From: Muribaculaceae bacterium | GTDB lineage: Bacteria; Bacteroidota; Bacteroidia; Bacteroidales; Muribaculaceae | Assembly: GCA_029063895.1 (NCBI GenBank) | Contig: JAIDNJ010000050.1 | Coordinates: forward strand, 1 to 38,460 | DNA: 38,460 nucleotides | Reading direction: 5' to 3' | In this document: positions 1 to 8,431 of the stretch, in pieces | Layout of the letters: the number at the start of each line of letters is the position of its first letter | Numbering within the stretch: the stretch's first letter is position 1 | Made by a program: the position numbers and the translations under genes | Notes under the pieces: generated by a model | Told to the model about the DNA's origin: nothing | The model's database searches: none | Seen by the model: only the letters and a program-made list of their open reading frames with translations

Positions 1-2414
1 ATGATGGTGAGATCTACACAATGGGCGCCGATAACAAGCCCTCGAAAGTAAACGTTGACATCGTCATCGACGAGACTCCCGACATCGAGCGCATCGCTGT
101 GCGTCCCTCGGGTAGCGCAGCTATTTCGCCCGACGGCAAACAGATTGCCTTCACCTCGCGCGGAAACGTGTTTGTAGCTTCATCCGATTACTCTTCGCTG
201 AAACAGATTACCGACACCCCCGAGGGTGAAAGCCACGTGAGCTGGTCACCCGACGGCAAGACTCTCATCTATGAATCGGAACGTGACGGCCACTGGAATC
301 TTTACACTGCAACCGTTCCCAACGAGTCAGATCCCAACTTCTCAAACGCTACCGTTATTGAAGAAAAAGCTCTTTTCAACCCCAAAGACGGCATCGAGCG
401 CAACTACGCCCAGTACTCGCCCGACGGCAAGAGCCTCGCTTTCATGCAGGACCGCACCAAAATCATGATCATGGACCTCGCCACCAAGAAAGTGCGCCAG
501 CTCACCGACGGTTCGACCGTAACACGCCGTACAAGCGGTATTTCGTTTGACTGGTCTCCCGACAGCAAATGGATTCTTACCACCGTGGTTGACAACCACC
601 ATGACCCGTACTCTGACATCGCTATCATCAATGTCGCCGACGGCAATATGATCAATCTCACCGAGTCGGGTTACACATGTGGCGACCCTCGCTGGGCATT
701 TGACGGCAACGCCATCACCTACACAACCGAACGTTACGGTATGCGCTCTCATGCTTCATGGGGCTCTCAGGACGACGTCATGATCGTGTTCCTCAATCGC
801 GAGACTTTTGATAAATTCAACCTCAATGAGGAAGATTATCAGCTTATGAAAGAAGCCGAGAAGAATGCTAAAAAAGATACCGCCGCTTCAACCGATTCAA
901 AAGACAAGAAAGCCGCTCCTGCCAAAAAAGAAGCTGCAAAAGATATCGTTGTTGAGCCCGAAGGTCTTGCACGCCGCACCGTCCGCCTCACTCCGTTCTC
1001 ATCGTCAATCGGTGATTACATAGTGACCAAAGACGGCGAGAAACTCTACTACACCGTTCAGTCAAACGGTGACGGTAAACGCGACCTCTGGAGCATCGAC
1101 CTCCGCAAAGGCACTCCCACCCAGGTTAAACGCGACATGGGCTTCGGTGGCATGGAAATGGATAAAGACGGTAAGATATATATCCTCGGTTCACGCTCTC
1201 AGCGCCTCGACCCCAAAACCGGGAAGACCACTCCTATCACCATGAACGGCACTCAGCTCATCAACCACGACGCCGAGCGCAACTATATGTTTGATTATGT
1301 GAAAGTGCAGGAAGGCAAACGTTTCTACAACACCAACATGCACGGTATCAACTGGGAAAAGATGACCGAAGACTATCGCAAGTTCATGCCCCACATCAAC
1401 AACAACTATGATTTTGCCGAAATGCTCAGCGAACTTCTCGGCGAACTCAACGTGTCACACACCGGCGGCCGCTACACTCCCCCGCGCAATCCCAACGTTG
1501 AGCCTACCGCATCGCTCGGCCTGCTCTTTGACATGGCTTACAACGGCAAAGGCCTCAAGGTTGACGAAGTCGTTGCCGGTGGTCCGTTTGACAAAGCCGC
1601 CTCTAAAGTGACTCCCGGATGCATCATCGAGAAAATCAACGAAACCGTACTCACCCCGACCACCGACGACAGCGAGGTCCTCAACGGTCTCGCCGGTCAA
1701 AAAACTCTCATCACGGTGTACAATCCTGCCAACGGTCAGCGTTGGGAAGAGACTGTCAAACCTATCTCGGCAGCCCAGATGAACAACCTTATGTATGACC
1801 GTTGGGTTGCAAGCCGTGCAGCCGAAGTAGACCGTCTCAGCAACGGCCGTCTCGGTTACGTTCACATCAAGTCGATGAACGATGACTCATTCCGTCCCAT
1901 GTATTCTGATGTGCTTGGTAAGTATAACGACCGCGAAGGTATCGTCATTGACATCCGTCACAATGGTGGTGGCCGTCTCCACGAAGACCTTGAGGTATTC
2001 TTCAGCGGTAAAAAATATCTCACTCAGGTTGTGCGCGGTCAGGAAACCTGCGACATGCCTTCACGCCGTTGGAACAAACCGAGCATCATGCTCCAGAGCG
2101 AAGCCTGCTACTCAAATGCACATGGAAGCCCCTGGGTTTACAAAACAATGGGTATCGGCAAGCTCGTAGGTGCTCCCGTTCCCGGAACCATGACTTCGGT
2201 AAACTGGGTGACAATGCAAGACCCGACAATGGTATTCGGTATCCCTGTTGTAGGTTACCTCACCGCCGAGGGCAACTATCTTGAAAACACTCAGCTCGAA
2301 CCCGATGTTCTTGTTCTTCCCAACCCCGGCGATGTAAATTCAGGTGACGACAAACAGCTCAAAGCTGCTGTCGAGACTCTCCTCAAAGACATCGACGCTC
2401 AAAAGAAGAAATAA
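1..2414 (+). CDS. Tricorn-like S41 family peptidase, 3' part (5' end outside window)
   Basis: A large protease with a beta-propeller, PDZ and S41 (tricorn core) layout, probably acting on peptides in the periplasm. The frame is already open from base 3: the codons before the first ATG (position 21) read D-G-E-I-Y-T, which looks like the end of a propeller repeat, so the true start lies upstream. About 800 residues are visible. Counting from the ATG at 21, PD40-type repeats with the S-P-D-G-K motif fill roughly residues 1-240. A Lys/Ala-rich linker lies near 285-310, a second propeller-like part follows, and the PDZ domain is near 490-590. The S41 core includes an S-H pair in GELNVSHTG (tricorn Ser/His position), the VIDIRHNGGG strand, and the nucleophile Ser in ACYSNAHG (Ser codon 2112-2114). 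Family assignment is firm; substrate is unknown. Confidence 0.9.
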   Translation, partial: DGEIYTMGADNKPSKVNVDIVIDETPDIERIAVRPSGSAAISPDGKQIAFTSRGNVFVASSDYSSLKQITDTPEGESHVSWSPDGKTLIYESERDGHWNLYTATVPNESDPNFSNATVIEEKALFNPKDGIERNYAQYSPDGKSLAFMQDRTKIMIMDLATKKVRQLTDGSTVTRRTSGISFDWSPDSKWILTTVVDNHHDPYSDIAIINVADGNMINLTESGYTCGDPRWAFDGNAITYTTERYGMRSHASWGSQDDVMIVFLNRETFDKFNLNEEDYQLMKEAEKNAKKDTAASTDSKDKKAAPAKKEAAKDIVVEPEGLARRTVRLTPFSSSIGDYIVTKDGEKLYYTVQSNGDGKRDLWSIDLRKGTPTQVKRDMGFGGMEMDKDGKIYILGSRSQRLDPKTGKTTPITMNGTQLINHDAERNYMFDYVKVQEGKRFYNTNMHGINWEKMTEDYRKFMPHINNNYDFAEMLSELLGELNVSHTGGRYTPPRNPNVEPTASLGLLFDMAYNGKGLKVDEVVAGGPFDKAASKVTPGCIIEKINETVLTPTTDDSEVLNGLAGQKTLITVYNPANGQRWEETVKPISAAQMNNLMYDRWVASRAAEVDRLSNGRLGYVHIKSMNDDSFRPMYSDVLGKYNDREGIVIDIRHNGGGRLHEDLEVFFSGKKYLTQVVRGQETCDMPSRRWNKPSIMLQSEACYSNAHGSPWVYKTMGIGKLVGAPVPGTMTSVNWVTMQDPTMVFGIPVVGYLTAEGNYLENTQLEPDVLVLPNPGDVNSGDDKQLKAAVETLLKDIDAQKKK

Positions 2415-2434
2415 CACATAATCCCCAATAACAG

Positions 2435-2473
2435 AATGGCGCCCGGTCGGTTAAGACTCGGCGCCATTTTTTT
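2435..2473 (+). terminator. Rho-independent terminator after the S41 protease
   Basis: A 9-bp perfect stem (AATGGCGCC at 2435-2443 with GGCGCCATT at 2460-2468) is followed by seven T residues (2467-2473). It lies 20 bases after the TAA stop. Confidence 0.85.
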
Positions 2474-2516
2474 ACTACGTTTGCCAACGGGTGTAACGTT
2501 TAATCCCTGATGATGA

Positions 2517-2834
2517 CTAACCCCTTCTTACAACCGGCAGCACGATTGAAAACCCCAGAAAAACAAACCCGAACACCGTGAGACACAACAAGAGATAGTC
2601 GCTCACCTGTACAACGGGGCTATAATACATCACACTCAACCGCCATGCGAGCAAACCGGCCAACACCAGGAATGACACGACAAAACTTGCAATCTCCCAC
2701 CCCGAGAAAAGGCGTTGTCTTCTCTCGGGCAACCGATTCATGGTCTTGCGAACAAACCACGAGTCGCGACGTTCAAGCGGCAGGTTATCTTTTAAAAAAC
2801 GTGCAATCTGTTTATCTTTTTCTTTCTCGTTCAT
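2517..2834 (-). CDS. Small two-helix membrane protein downstream of an ECF sigma factor
   Basis: A 105-residue protein of unknown function. The first ~40 residues are charged (an acidic/basic start followed by an Arg-rich RLPERRQR stretch) and presumably cytoplasmic. Two hydrophobic helices follow, at about 47-65 and 78-98, and the protein ends VVRRG. The start lies 11 bases after the sigma factor stop, so the two are almost certainly cotranscribed. By position it could modulate the sigma factor as a membrane anti-sigma factor, but I see no FecR or zinc anti-sigma (HxxxCxxC) motif. That role is inference from context only. Confidence 0.7.
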   Translation of the reverse strand: MNEKEKDKQIARFLKDNLPLERRDSWFVRKTMNRLPERRQRLFSGWEIASFVVSFLVLAGLLAWRLSVMYYSPVVQVSDYLLLCLTVFGFVFLGFSIVLPVVRRG

Positions 2835-2845
2835 AGCTTCAATTT

Positions 2846-3373
2846 TTAACGGTCAATCACATCGGCCATCTTCGCTCGAGCTCGCGAAAGATAGCTTTTC
2901 ACTGTACCCTCGGGGCAGCCGGTAATCTCGGCGACCTTCTTGACGGGCATATCTTCAACATAAAACAGCAGTACCATCGACTTTTCGATATCACTCAACG
3001 ATGCCATGCATTGCTCCAGATCAATCATCGCGTCGCTCGGGGCAACAGTATCGACCACACGCTCGGGAATCTCTGCCCGGGTAACCGACACAACGAGATT
3101 GCGCCGTTTCCAGTCGACAAATTCATTATAGGCAATGCGGTAAAGCCACGTTTTGAATTTTGAGATACCTTTGAAGGACCTTATCGAGAGATAGGCCTTC
3201 AGGAAAGTATCCTGCGACAGGTCATCGGTCAAAGCCGCATCGTTACCGGTGAGATTGAGCAGGAAACGGCGGAGTCCCCCCTCATACTCGGTGACGAGCC
3301 GCCCGAATGCATCGCGGTCGTCGGCCGCGATACATCTGGCAATCAGCTTTAACTCTTCAAAACGTGATAACAT
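2846..3373 (-). CDS. ECF-type RNA polymerase sigma-70 factor
   Basis: A 175-residue sigma factor of the extracytoplasmic-function class, which redirects RNA polymerase to its own promoters. Region 2 covers about residues 25-95, with the DDLSQDTFLKAYLSI helix and a WLYRIAYNEFVDWKRR stretch typical of regions 2.3-2.4. Region 4 covers about 120-172 and includes a helix-turn-helix in VAEITGCPEGTVKSYLSRAR. Length and domain order are complete for the class. It lies 23 bases after the DUF6249-like lipoprotein gene and 11 bases before the small membrane protein gene, forming a three-gene unit. It is not followed by FecR/SusCD genes, so it is probably not a polysaccharide-utilisation sigma factor. 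The inducing signal is unknown. Confidence 0.93.
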   Translation of the reverse strand: MLSRFEELKLIARCIAADDRDAFGRLVTEYEGGLRRFLLNLTGNDAALTDDLSQDTFLKAYLSIRSFKGISKFKTWLYRIAYNEFVDWKRRNLVVSVTRAEIPERVVDTVAPSDAMIDLEQCMASLSDIEKSMVLLFYVEDMPVKKVAEITGCPEGTVKSYLSRARAKMADVIDR

Positions 3374-3396
3374 CGTAACGTGGGTTTATCGACGGT

Positions 3397-4206
3397 TTAT
3401 CGTTTGATAATGTTATAGTAGGAAAGGAGCTGTCCGGCACCGATGAACAACGGTACGATACCGAGAACCGCTGCAGCGGGAGCATCCCATACATTGAATA
3501 TGATGATTATACCCACACCGATAGCCGTGTTACGCCAACCTTTGTCAAAATTGCGGCTGTTACGGTAAACCGGAGGCATTGCAGGCTGCTGTTCGCCATC
3601 GGTTGAATCGGGATTGATCACCGTGTCGGGAGCATCGTCATCGCCGGGATTAATTTTAAAATTTGAAGGGAATGAGGTTTCGTTTGAGCCTGAATAGAAC
3701 ACGTCGGGCAACTTGTAATTATTCTCGATAGCCTTGGCTATAATCTCGTTGCGGCTTTTGTAACGGCGGTAAAAGAAGATGAGCACTGCAATCGTCGCCA
3801 GGAGAACAAGTGAAACTATCACGATAGTCTGGATTGTCACCATTGTGATTTTCATGTGTTCGCGCTGCAGTCTGTAATAATTATCATTACTGCCGGAGTT
3901 GACATCGATTGAAAGTTCCTGAATTGTTACCGTTAAAGGTACCGAAACACCTTTCTTATCACCGGCGGCGACTTTTACAGTATCTCCGGTCTCATTGACC
4001 GAGAAAATCGTGTCGTTTATCGACGAGGTGAGCTCTTCAACCTTAAGCTGGACATTTTCAGTAATACGGTCGGCGACAGTCGAGCGTATCTCTTCAACAA
4101 TTTGGGTAGTGTCGAGCTGAGACGGGTGTGACGGGGTGGGAATACAAGAACCCAAAAGAATTAAGACGGCCGATACAATCGGGATGAGAAATTTTGCTTG
4201 TTTCAT
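3397..4206 (-). CDS. DUF6249-like lipoprotein/membrane protein
   Basis: A 269-residue envelope protein, first gene of the sigma-factor unit. I chose the ATG at 4206: it begins a signal peptide with a lipobox (LILLGSC, Cys21), and a good -7 promoter box at 4272-4279 would lie inside any longer version. Residues 22-115 form a polar extracytoplasmic part. A transmembrane helix lies at about 118-142, followed by a basic RRYKSRNEIIAKAIENNY segment. A disordered Asp/Pro-rich stretch comes next, then a C-terminal hydrophobic pair at about 225-265 (GWRNTAIGVGIIIIFNVWDA and on). This 'RRY...IIAKAIENNYKLP' plus two-helix tail resembles the Bacteroidetes DUF6249 family, whose function is not known. It may be the sensing or envelope partner of the sigma factor (inference). 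Confidence 0.75.
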   Translation of the reverse strand: MKQAKFLIPIVSAVLILLGSCIPTPSHPSQLDTTQIVEEIRSTVADRITENVQLKVEELTSSINDTIFSVNETGDTVKVAAGDKKGVSVPLTVTIQELSIDVNSGSNDNYYRLQREHMKITMVTIQTIVIVSLVLLATIAVLIFFYRRYKSRNEIIAKAIENNYKLPDVFYSGSNETSFPSNFKINPGDDDAPDTVINPDSTDGEQQPAMPPVYRNSRNFDKGWRNTAIGVGIIIIFNVWDAPAAAVLGIVPLFIGAGQLLSYYNIIKR

Positions 4207-4271
4207 GTTGTTTATATTGTTTCTATGTTGATTATTCTGATTGTTTGACGAGCAAATCATGCTCCCGGTTA

Positions 4272-4303
4272 CAAAGATAATCAAAATAGCGCCATTTTAA
4301 CAA
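4272..4303 (-). promoter_or_regulatory. Bacteroidetes-type promoter of the DUF6249-sigma unit
   Basis: The minus strand reads TATCTTTG (4279-4272), a perfect match to the TAnnTTTG -7 box. A TTG (4303-4301) lies 21 bases upstream as a weak -33 element. A transcript would start near 4265, giving a ~60-base leader to the ATG at 4206. Confidence 0.6.
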
Positions 4304-4380
4304 TATTTTAACATACGAAAAGGGTTCTGTGTCTTATAATGTCCAACCACTATGGACGGGACTACGTTCCAACTTCAAAC

Positions 4381-4411
4381 AAAAAAACGGTACGTCAATT
4401 TTGACATACCG
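4381..4411 (-). terminator. Terminator of the Spy/DUF4890-like gene
   Basis: On the minus strand an 11-bp stem (CGGTATGTCAA with TTGACGTACCG, one G-U pair, 2-base loop) is followed by seven T residues. The inner TCAA/TTGA core recurs in other terminators of this window. Confidence 0.8.
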
Positions 4412-4442
4412 CATTTTCCACATTTTATATAATACCAATTAC

Positions 4443-4973
4443 TTACTTGCTGCTGGGCTGTACCGACTGGGCATTACCGCCACGGTTACCGCGGGGTGCT
4501 TTCATGTCGTGACGACGGTCGCCTTTACGAGCCATCATTTTATTGTCACCATGATGACGGCGTCCCTCTTTGTGAACAGCAACATTTTCAAGGAAAGAAA
4601 CATACTGTTCGGGGGTAAGGATTGCCTTTACTTTGGCAAGATACTCACGAGAGCGATCCTGACGGGCCTGCATTTTGGCCTGACGCTGTTCCTGAGTCAT
4701 CTGCTCTTTTTTACCGGGGTGCTGACCTTCGCGTCGTTCAGGTTTCTGAGCATTAAGCTCGGCGAGCTTCTGCTCCTGAGCCTGAGTCAGGTTAAGACCT
4801 TCAAACGGATTGTATTTTGCTTTACCGGCCATCTTACATTCCTTGCCTTTGCTACAAAGTTCTTTGTTGGCCTTGTCACATTTTTCATTAGGTTTCTGAT
4901 TCTGAGCCATAGCCGAGAATCCAAGAACTGAGAGAATTGAGAGTGATAATGCTAATACTGTTTTTTTCATCAT
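4443..4973 (-). CDS. Spy/CpxP-like secreted protein (DUF4890-like)
   Basis: A 176-residue small, very basic secreted protein. A signal peptide (MMKKTVLALSLSILSVLGFSAMAQ) is followed by a Cys/Lys-rich part with four Cys in CDKANKELCSKGKEC. Then comes a helical region with the GLNLTQAQEQKLAELNAQ and ILTPEQYVSFLENV segments, which match the LTxxQ-type repeats of Spy/CpxP chaperones. The tail is His/Arg/Gly-rich (RRHHGDNK... and PRGNRGGN). Similar proteins in Bacteroides are annotated DUF4890. A periplasmic chaperone or metal-linked envelope-stress role is plausible from the family, not shown here. Two ATG codons are adjacent at the start (4973 and 4970). It is transcribed alone and has its own terminator. 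Confidence 0.75.
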   Translation of the reverse strand: MMKKTVLALSLSILSVLGFSAMAQNQKPNEKCDKANKELCSKGKECKMAGKAKYNPFEGLNLTQAQEQKLAELNAQKPERREGQHPGKKEQMTQEQRQAKMQARQDRSREYLAKVKAILTPEQYVSFLENVAVHKEGRRHHGDNKMMARKGDRRHDMKAPRGNRGGNAQSVQPSSK

Positions 4974-5220
4974 AATATACTTTTACTTTGATTATTTGGT
5001 TGGTGTTACTTCTTTTATTTTGTCAAGCCATGTTTTTCAAGGCTCACATCTTTAAGACCAAAAAGCGCGCTAAAAGTTTATTTTATGGCCCAAATTTTAA
5101 CACTTTTTAGTTAATCAATTAACATTTAGCCACTTTCCCCAATATATTTAATATTCTATATATAAACAGGTTATAGCATTACCATATCAATCATCTTATT
5201 CCATAGTATCATCCCGGCAT
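4974..5220. other. AT-rich intergenic stretch
   Basis: No gene or RNA recognised. The stretch is very AT-rich, with one short palindrome (GTTAAT-CA-ATTAAC) near 5112. It should contain the promoter of the Spy-like gene, but I cannot place a convincing -7 box. Confidence 0.5.
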
Positions 5221-5264
5221 TAAAGAAAAGCAAGGCGATGTGCCAATATTGAACACACCGCCTT
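5221..5264 (-). terminator. Terminator of the C10 protease-serpin unit
   Basis: On the minus strand an 11-bp stem (AAGGCGGTGTG with CACATCGCCTT, one G-U pair) surrounds a TTCAATATTGG loop and is followed by GCTTTTCTTTA. It has the same design as the other terminators with a TCAA/TTGA-like core. Confidence 0.75.
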
Positions 5265-5297
5265 TATCTCAATTTATTATCCTCTATACGCTAATTA

Positions 5298-6560
5298 TCA
5301 CATATTGACGATTGCCCCGGCAAATAAAATTGTACCGGTGCTACATTCCTCTATCAGGAACATAAACGGTCGATTGATATCGATAGGGATTTGAGGATCT
5401 GAAGGCATTGCAGATGTCGGATTGCCGGTAATAACCGTTACCGCAGCTGCCTTACTTCCACTCTCATCAACTTCGACCGTGTTGTTTTGAATAACCTGTA
5501 GACCGGGAATCGACTTATCTGTCATTTCTCTCAAATCAGGATCGCTCAAAACTTCATTAGTCCCAAGACTCTCATATTTTCCTTCGCAAGTGAGACGAAT
5601 ATTATAATCAATCTTAAGCTTTGGGAATCGGATAATACCGCCAAAATATTCATTTATATTCTCTTTTAACTCTCTCCATTTACCGTCATTCAATTCCGAC
5701 ATAACCGATTGGAGCGATACACCCTCGTCAGGTAGTATAAAATATATCGAATAGGCACAATTCCCATAATCTTTCTTTAAAACAGTAAGATTGTCTTTAA
5801 ATATGCCCCCATCAGCCTTAGTTTGCATTGTCGGTACCATTGGTTCTAATCCATTCTGATTGTAAAAGACGCGATCAGTAGTATTGCTCTCTTTTATCTC
5901 CGAAGCCCATTTACCCTCAAAATACAAAGCGTTACACAATGCAAACACATTTTTACTTGTAAGATTCCCATACTCAAACACCTTGGGTATCAATCCTTTT
6001 GTTGCCGATTTGGCCCAACCGTTGATTTTATCAACCGTGCTGTTGCTGTCAAAATCAACCGAGGATGCCGTTGCTTCATAGTATTTCAGCAACGTTTCCA
6101 CAAACGGTTTCTTTAGATCGACTGTGGTATGAGTCCAGAGTGAGTTGGCTATCGAGAATTTAACCTTCGGGTCGGCCGCAAGAAGCTCATTGACAATTCT
6201 ACGATTAAAATCATTAAGCTCGTCGATACTTGTCCCTCGGTCAAGTTTCAACAGCTCCATTATTTTCTCCTGATAATCACCCGAACCTCCGTTGGCGAGC
6301 ATCGAAAAATCAATAAACATACTCAATGGCGACACAAAGATGTTTTTCATCCCATCTCCGTCACTCTTTTTGTCTATCTCATAAAGCTTTGATACAAGGT
6401 CAAAGGCATAATCGCTCTCGGCATTGGCTATCGCTTCTTCAGAGCGCGACAATACAATATCAGCCCGCTCCTTTTCAAGATTTTCATTACCCTCATTGCT
6501 GTCACATGCCGTCACAGCAAACATGGTCAACAGACCCAAAAATAGCACATGTTTTTTCAT
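5298..6560 (-). CDS. Serpin-family protease inhibitor, predicted lipoprotein
   Basis: A 420-residue serpin, a suicide inhibitor that traps proteases by inserting its reactive-centre loop. A lipoprotein signal (MFAVTAC, Cys19) anchors it to the envelope. The fold is visible throughout: NIFVSPLSMFIDFSMLANG, then FSIANSLWTH, then the FALCNALYFEGKWASE strand. The serpin C-terminal signature is RPFMFLIEECSTGTILFAGA. The hinge reads ESGSKAAAVTV (from Glu366), with small residues at P12-P10 as expected of an inhibitory serpin. Counting 16 residues from Glu366 puts P1-P1' near Thr382-Ser383, but the loop (GNPTSAMPSDPQ) is longer on the prime side than in antitrypsin, so this is uncertain. It starts 12 bases after the C10 protease gene, so the two form one operon. 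Confidence 0.93.
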   Translation of the reverse strand: MKKHVLFLGLLTMFAVTACDSNEGNENLEKERADIVLSRSEEAIANAESDYAFDLVSKLYEIDKKSDGDGMKNIFVSPLSMFIDFSMLANGGSGDYQEKIMELLKLDRGTSIDELNDFNRRIVNELLAADPKVKFSIANSLWTHTTVDLKKPFVETLLKYYEATASSVDFDSNSTVDKINGWAKSATKGLIPKVFEYGNLTSKNVFALCNALYFEGKWASEIKESNTTDRVFYNQNGLEPMVPTMQTKADGGIFKDNLTVLKKDYGNCAYSIYFILPDEGVSLQSVMSELNDGKWRELKENINEYFGGIIRFPKLKIDYNIRLTCEGKYESLGTNEVLSDPDLREMTDKSIPGLQVIQNNTVEVDESGSKAAAVTVITGNPTSAMPSDPQIPIDINRPFMFLIEECSTGTILFAGAIVNM

Positions 6561-6572
6561 AATAACAATATT

Positions 6573-8018
6573 TTAAAATTTATACATTTTAAAAGTTGAA
6601 TTGTACTTATAGTTTCCAACCTTCCAAGTAGTCGGTATATTTGAACTTAGTTGAACATCATCATATGCTCCGCCCCAGCCCCAATTACATTTAAAGTAGG
6701 ATTGTCCGTAATCCTCTATTTCGACTCTTACATTACCGTTACCAAAAATACTCTCAAGGTATTCAATCGTAGTATCTTCAGGAATCTCCGGCCACTCTTC
6801 CTCATCTACATCACCATTATTACCAATTTTTCTATAAACATAGAAAGCTTTATATTCTTCGGTCTCTGATTTATAGTAATCAACCAAAAAAGCATGACAT
6901 GCATCACGTGTATTATAAATTGATGTAGAAATTCCGCTTGCCATCATAATCACAGGATAACCTTTTGATAAAACCACCAGGCAATCTCTTTCATTGGCAT
7001 CTATAACCGTTGAAGACAACCCGGTTTGACTCTTTATAAATGGAATTGCATTGGAAAAGTCTGTACCAGAACCCTCACTTATATTCTTTCCGGACTCATC
7101 TTCCAGATATTTTTTTCCATATCTCGTTCCTATCTGCGTTCCAATATATCCTAAGAACAATGCTGTCGGTTTCATATACTCACTATAATATGAATCTGAT
7201 AATGGAATTTTATCCCAAACGTCACTACTCCAGCCTGAAAAATAATATTTATTATCTGATTCATTATATACAGCATCAGTCACTGTTCCAACCGGCACAC
7301 CAAACTCTTGATGAGTATGATAGAGGAATTGCCCTACTGCGACAGGAAGACATCCTACATACGAATGTACACTCTTTTTATTTTCAAAATAAGGCGTATA
7401 TTGATTAAAGTTGGCAGTTTGATTCCATATAGTCTTTAGACGTCCATTCTTTGGAGTACTAATTATCGTCCGTTTTTCACCGGGACATGAGGTAACCCAG
7501 ACCCATTCATAACGATCATCATCTCCATCACCTCCAGGCTCTCTCCAATTATCATCAAGAGGCATTACGCCATAAGCCAACCATTGGTTGTTAATGGTGT
7601 CAGAAGGCAACATCTCAACTTTCCCAAGCGCCCTCAATCTCTCGGCTGCCAGCTGAAAGAATTGTTCAAATGGAGAGTCCGCATTAAAAGTCGTTGGATA
7701 AAAGCTGCCCGTCTCTGATTTCATAAGAATCATTGGCATACGGACGTCATTTGAAAATATCTCCCAACCTTCGCCATAGTTGGCAATGAACATCACAGTA
7801 TCGCCATCGACAATGTAAGGAACAAGGACATCTTCAGTTGTTCGGCTGGCGACTCGTTTCCCTCTCGACAGATAATTGTTTATCGCCTTTAAGTTGGCCG
7901 AGCGGGTTTTTGTTACTGATACACTATCTACAAAATTATCAGGCTGTAGAAGTTCGTCCTGACTACAACCGGTAAGTGTCAGGGACATTAATAAATACTT
8001 AACAAGTTTAGTTTTCAT
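6573..8018 (-). CDS. C10 family (streptopain-like) cysteine protease, predicted lipoprotein
   Basis: A 481-residue papain-fold protease of the streptopain/SpeB family. It has a lipoprotein signal (SLTLTGC, Cys18). The next residues, S-Q-D-E, resemble surface-export signals of Bacteroidetes lipoproteins, so cell-surface display is likely (inference). Residues ~35-140 look like a pro-region. The catalytic domain begins near 190, with the nucleophile Cys223 in SYVGCLPVAVGQ, His375 in DACHAFLVDYY, and the conserved FKCNWGWGG segment at 442-450. Length and motif order fit the family. It is the first gene of a two-gene operon whose second gene encodes a serpin. C10 proteases in Bacteroides are known to be paired with small prodomain-like inhibitors; a serpin partner is different. 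Confidence 0.9.
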   Translation of the reverse strand: MKTKLVKYLLMSLTLTGCSQDELLQPDNFVDSVSVTKTRSANLKAINNYLSRGKRVASRTTEDVLVPYIVDGDTVMFIANYGEGWEIFSNDVRMPMILMKSETGSFYPTTFNADSPFEQFFQLAAERLRALGKVEMLPSDTINNQWLAYGVMPLDDNWREPGGDGDDDRYEWVWVTSCPGEKRTIISTPKNGRLKTIWNQTANFNQYTPYFENKKSVHSYVGCLPVAVGQFLYHTHQEFGVPVGTVTDAVYNESDNKYYFSGWSSDVWDKIPLSDSYYSEYMKPTALFLGYIGTQIGTRYGKKYLEDESGKNISEGSGTDFSNAIPFIKSQTGLSSTVIDANERDCLVVLSKGYPVIMMASGISTSIYNTRDACHAFLVDYYKSETEEYKAFYVYRKIGNNGDVDEEEWPEIPEDTTIEYLESIFGNGNVRVEIEDYGQSYFKCNWGWGGAYDDVQLSSNIPTTWKVGNYKYNSTFKMYKF

Positions 8019-8238
8019 CTATTGATTTATTGGTGATAATAAAATTAATAGTTGGATTGGCCTACTGATAGCCATAACATTTAGTGAGAACCTTTAAACT
8101 CTTCAAAGATTATGATCATATATCCCATATCTCAAAGAATTTTGACTTTGCTTTACATACTAAACCGCGAAATATCGGAAATCTTGCATGAGAATATGTT
8201 AAATTTTTCATTTTTCCCAATTATTTTCGCGTTCTCCT

Positions 8239-8246
8239 CAAAGTTA
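8239..8246 (-). promoter_or_regulatory. Possible -7 box for the C10 protease-serpin operon
   Basis: The minus strand reads TAACTTTG, a perfect TAnnTTTG match. It implies a leader of about 210 bases before the ATG at 8018. I see no clear -33 element, so this is tentative. Confidence 0.4.
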
Positions 8247-8249
8247 CAT

Positions 8250-8371
8250 AAAAAGAGGGTATGTAAAAATGAGCATTTAACGATATTGTGTTGGGACATG
8301 CCTTTGGCATGTAAGGAACGTAAATCACTGTTAATCAATCATTACATGCTAAATTTCCTACATCTACAAAT
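8250..8371. repeat. Degenerate REP/MITE-like repeat with GCATGT palindrome
   Basis: It contains a perfect hairpin (ACATGCC-TTT-GGCATGT, 8296-8312). Bases 8294-8365 align with 12131-12202 at roughly three of four positions, including the tail AATCATTACATGC...TTTCCTACA. The GAGGGTATGTA segment at its left recurs at 23885. No coding capacity worth calling. The rest of this gap (8019-8238) is AT-rich leader with nothing recognised. Confidence 0.55.
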
Positions 8372-8405
8372 AAAACAGGCGGCGCGTCAAATTTGACACG
8401 CCGCC
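8371..8405 (-). terminator. Strong terminator of the carboxyltransferase gene
   Basis: A 14-bp stem with a single G-U pair on the minus strand (GGCGGCGTGTCAAA with TTTGACGCGCCGCC) is followed by TGTTTTA. It lies 26 bases past the stop and is the clearest member of the TCAA/TTGA-core terminator group. Confidence 0.85.
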
Positions 8406-8431
8406 ATCTCAATTATTAATAAGTTAATCTA

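Noticed and set aside
4329-4931. A 200-codon open frame on the plus strand
   Set aside because: It is antisense to the Spy/DUF4890-like gene, which has a signal peptide, its own terminator and family motifs.
8112-8396. Possible small gene on the plus strand
   Set aside because: The frame runs through a repeat and the carboxyltransferase terminator; its composition is AT-rich and not protein-like.
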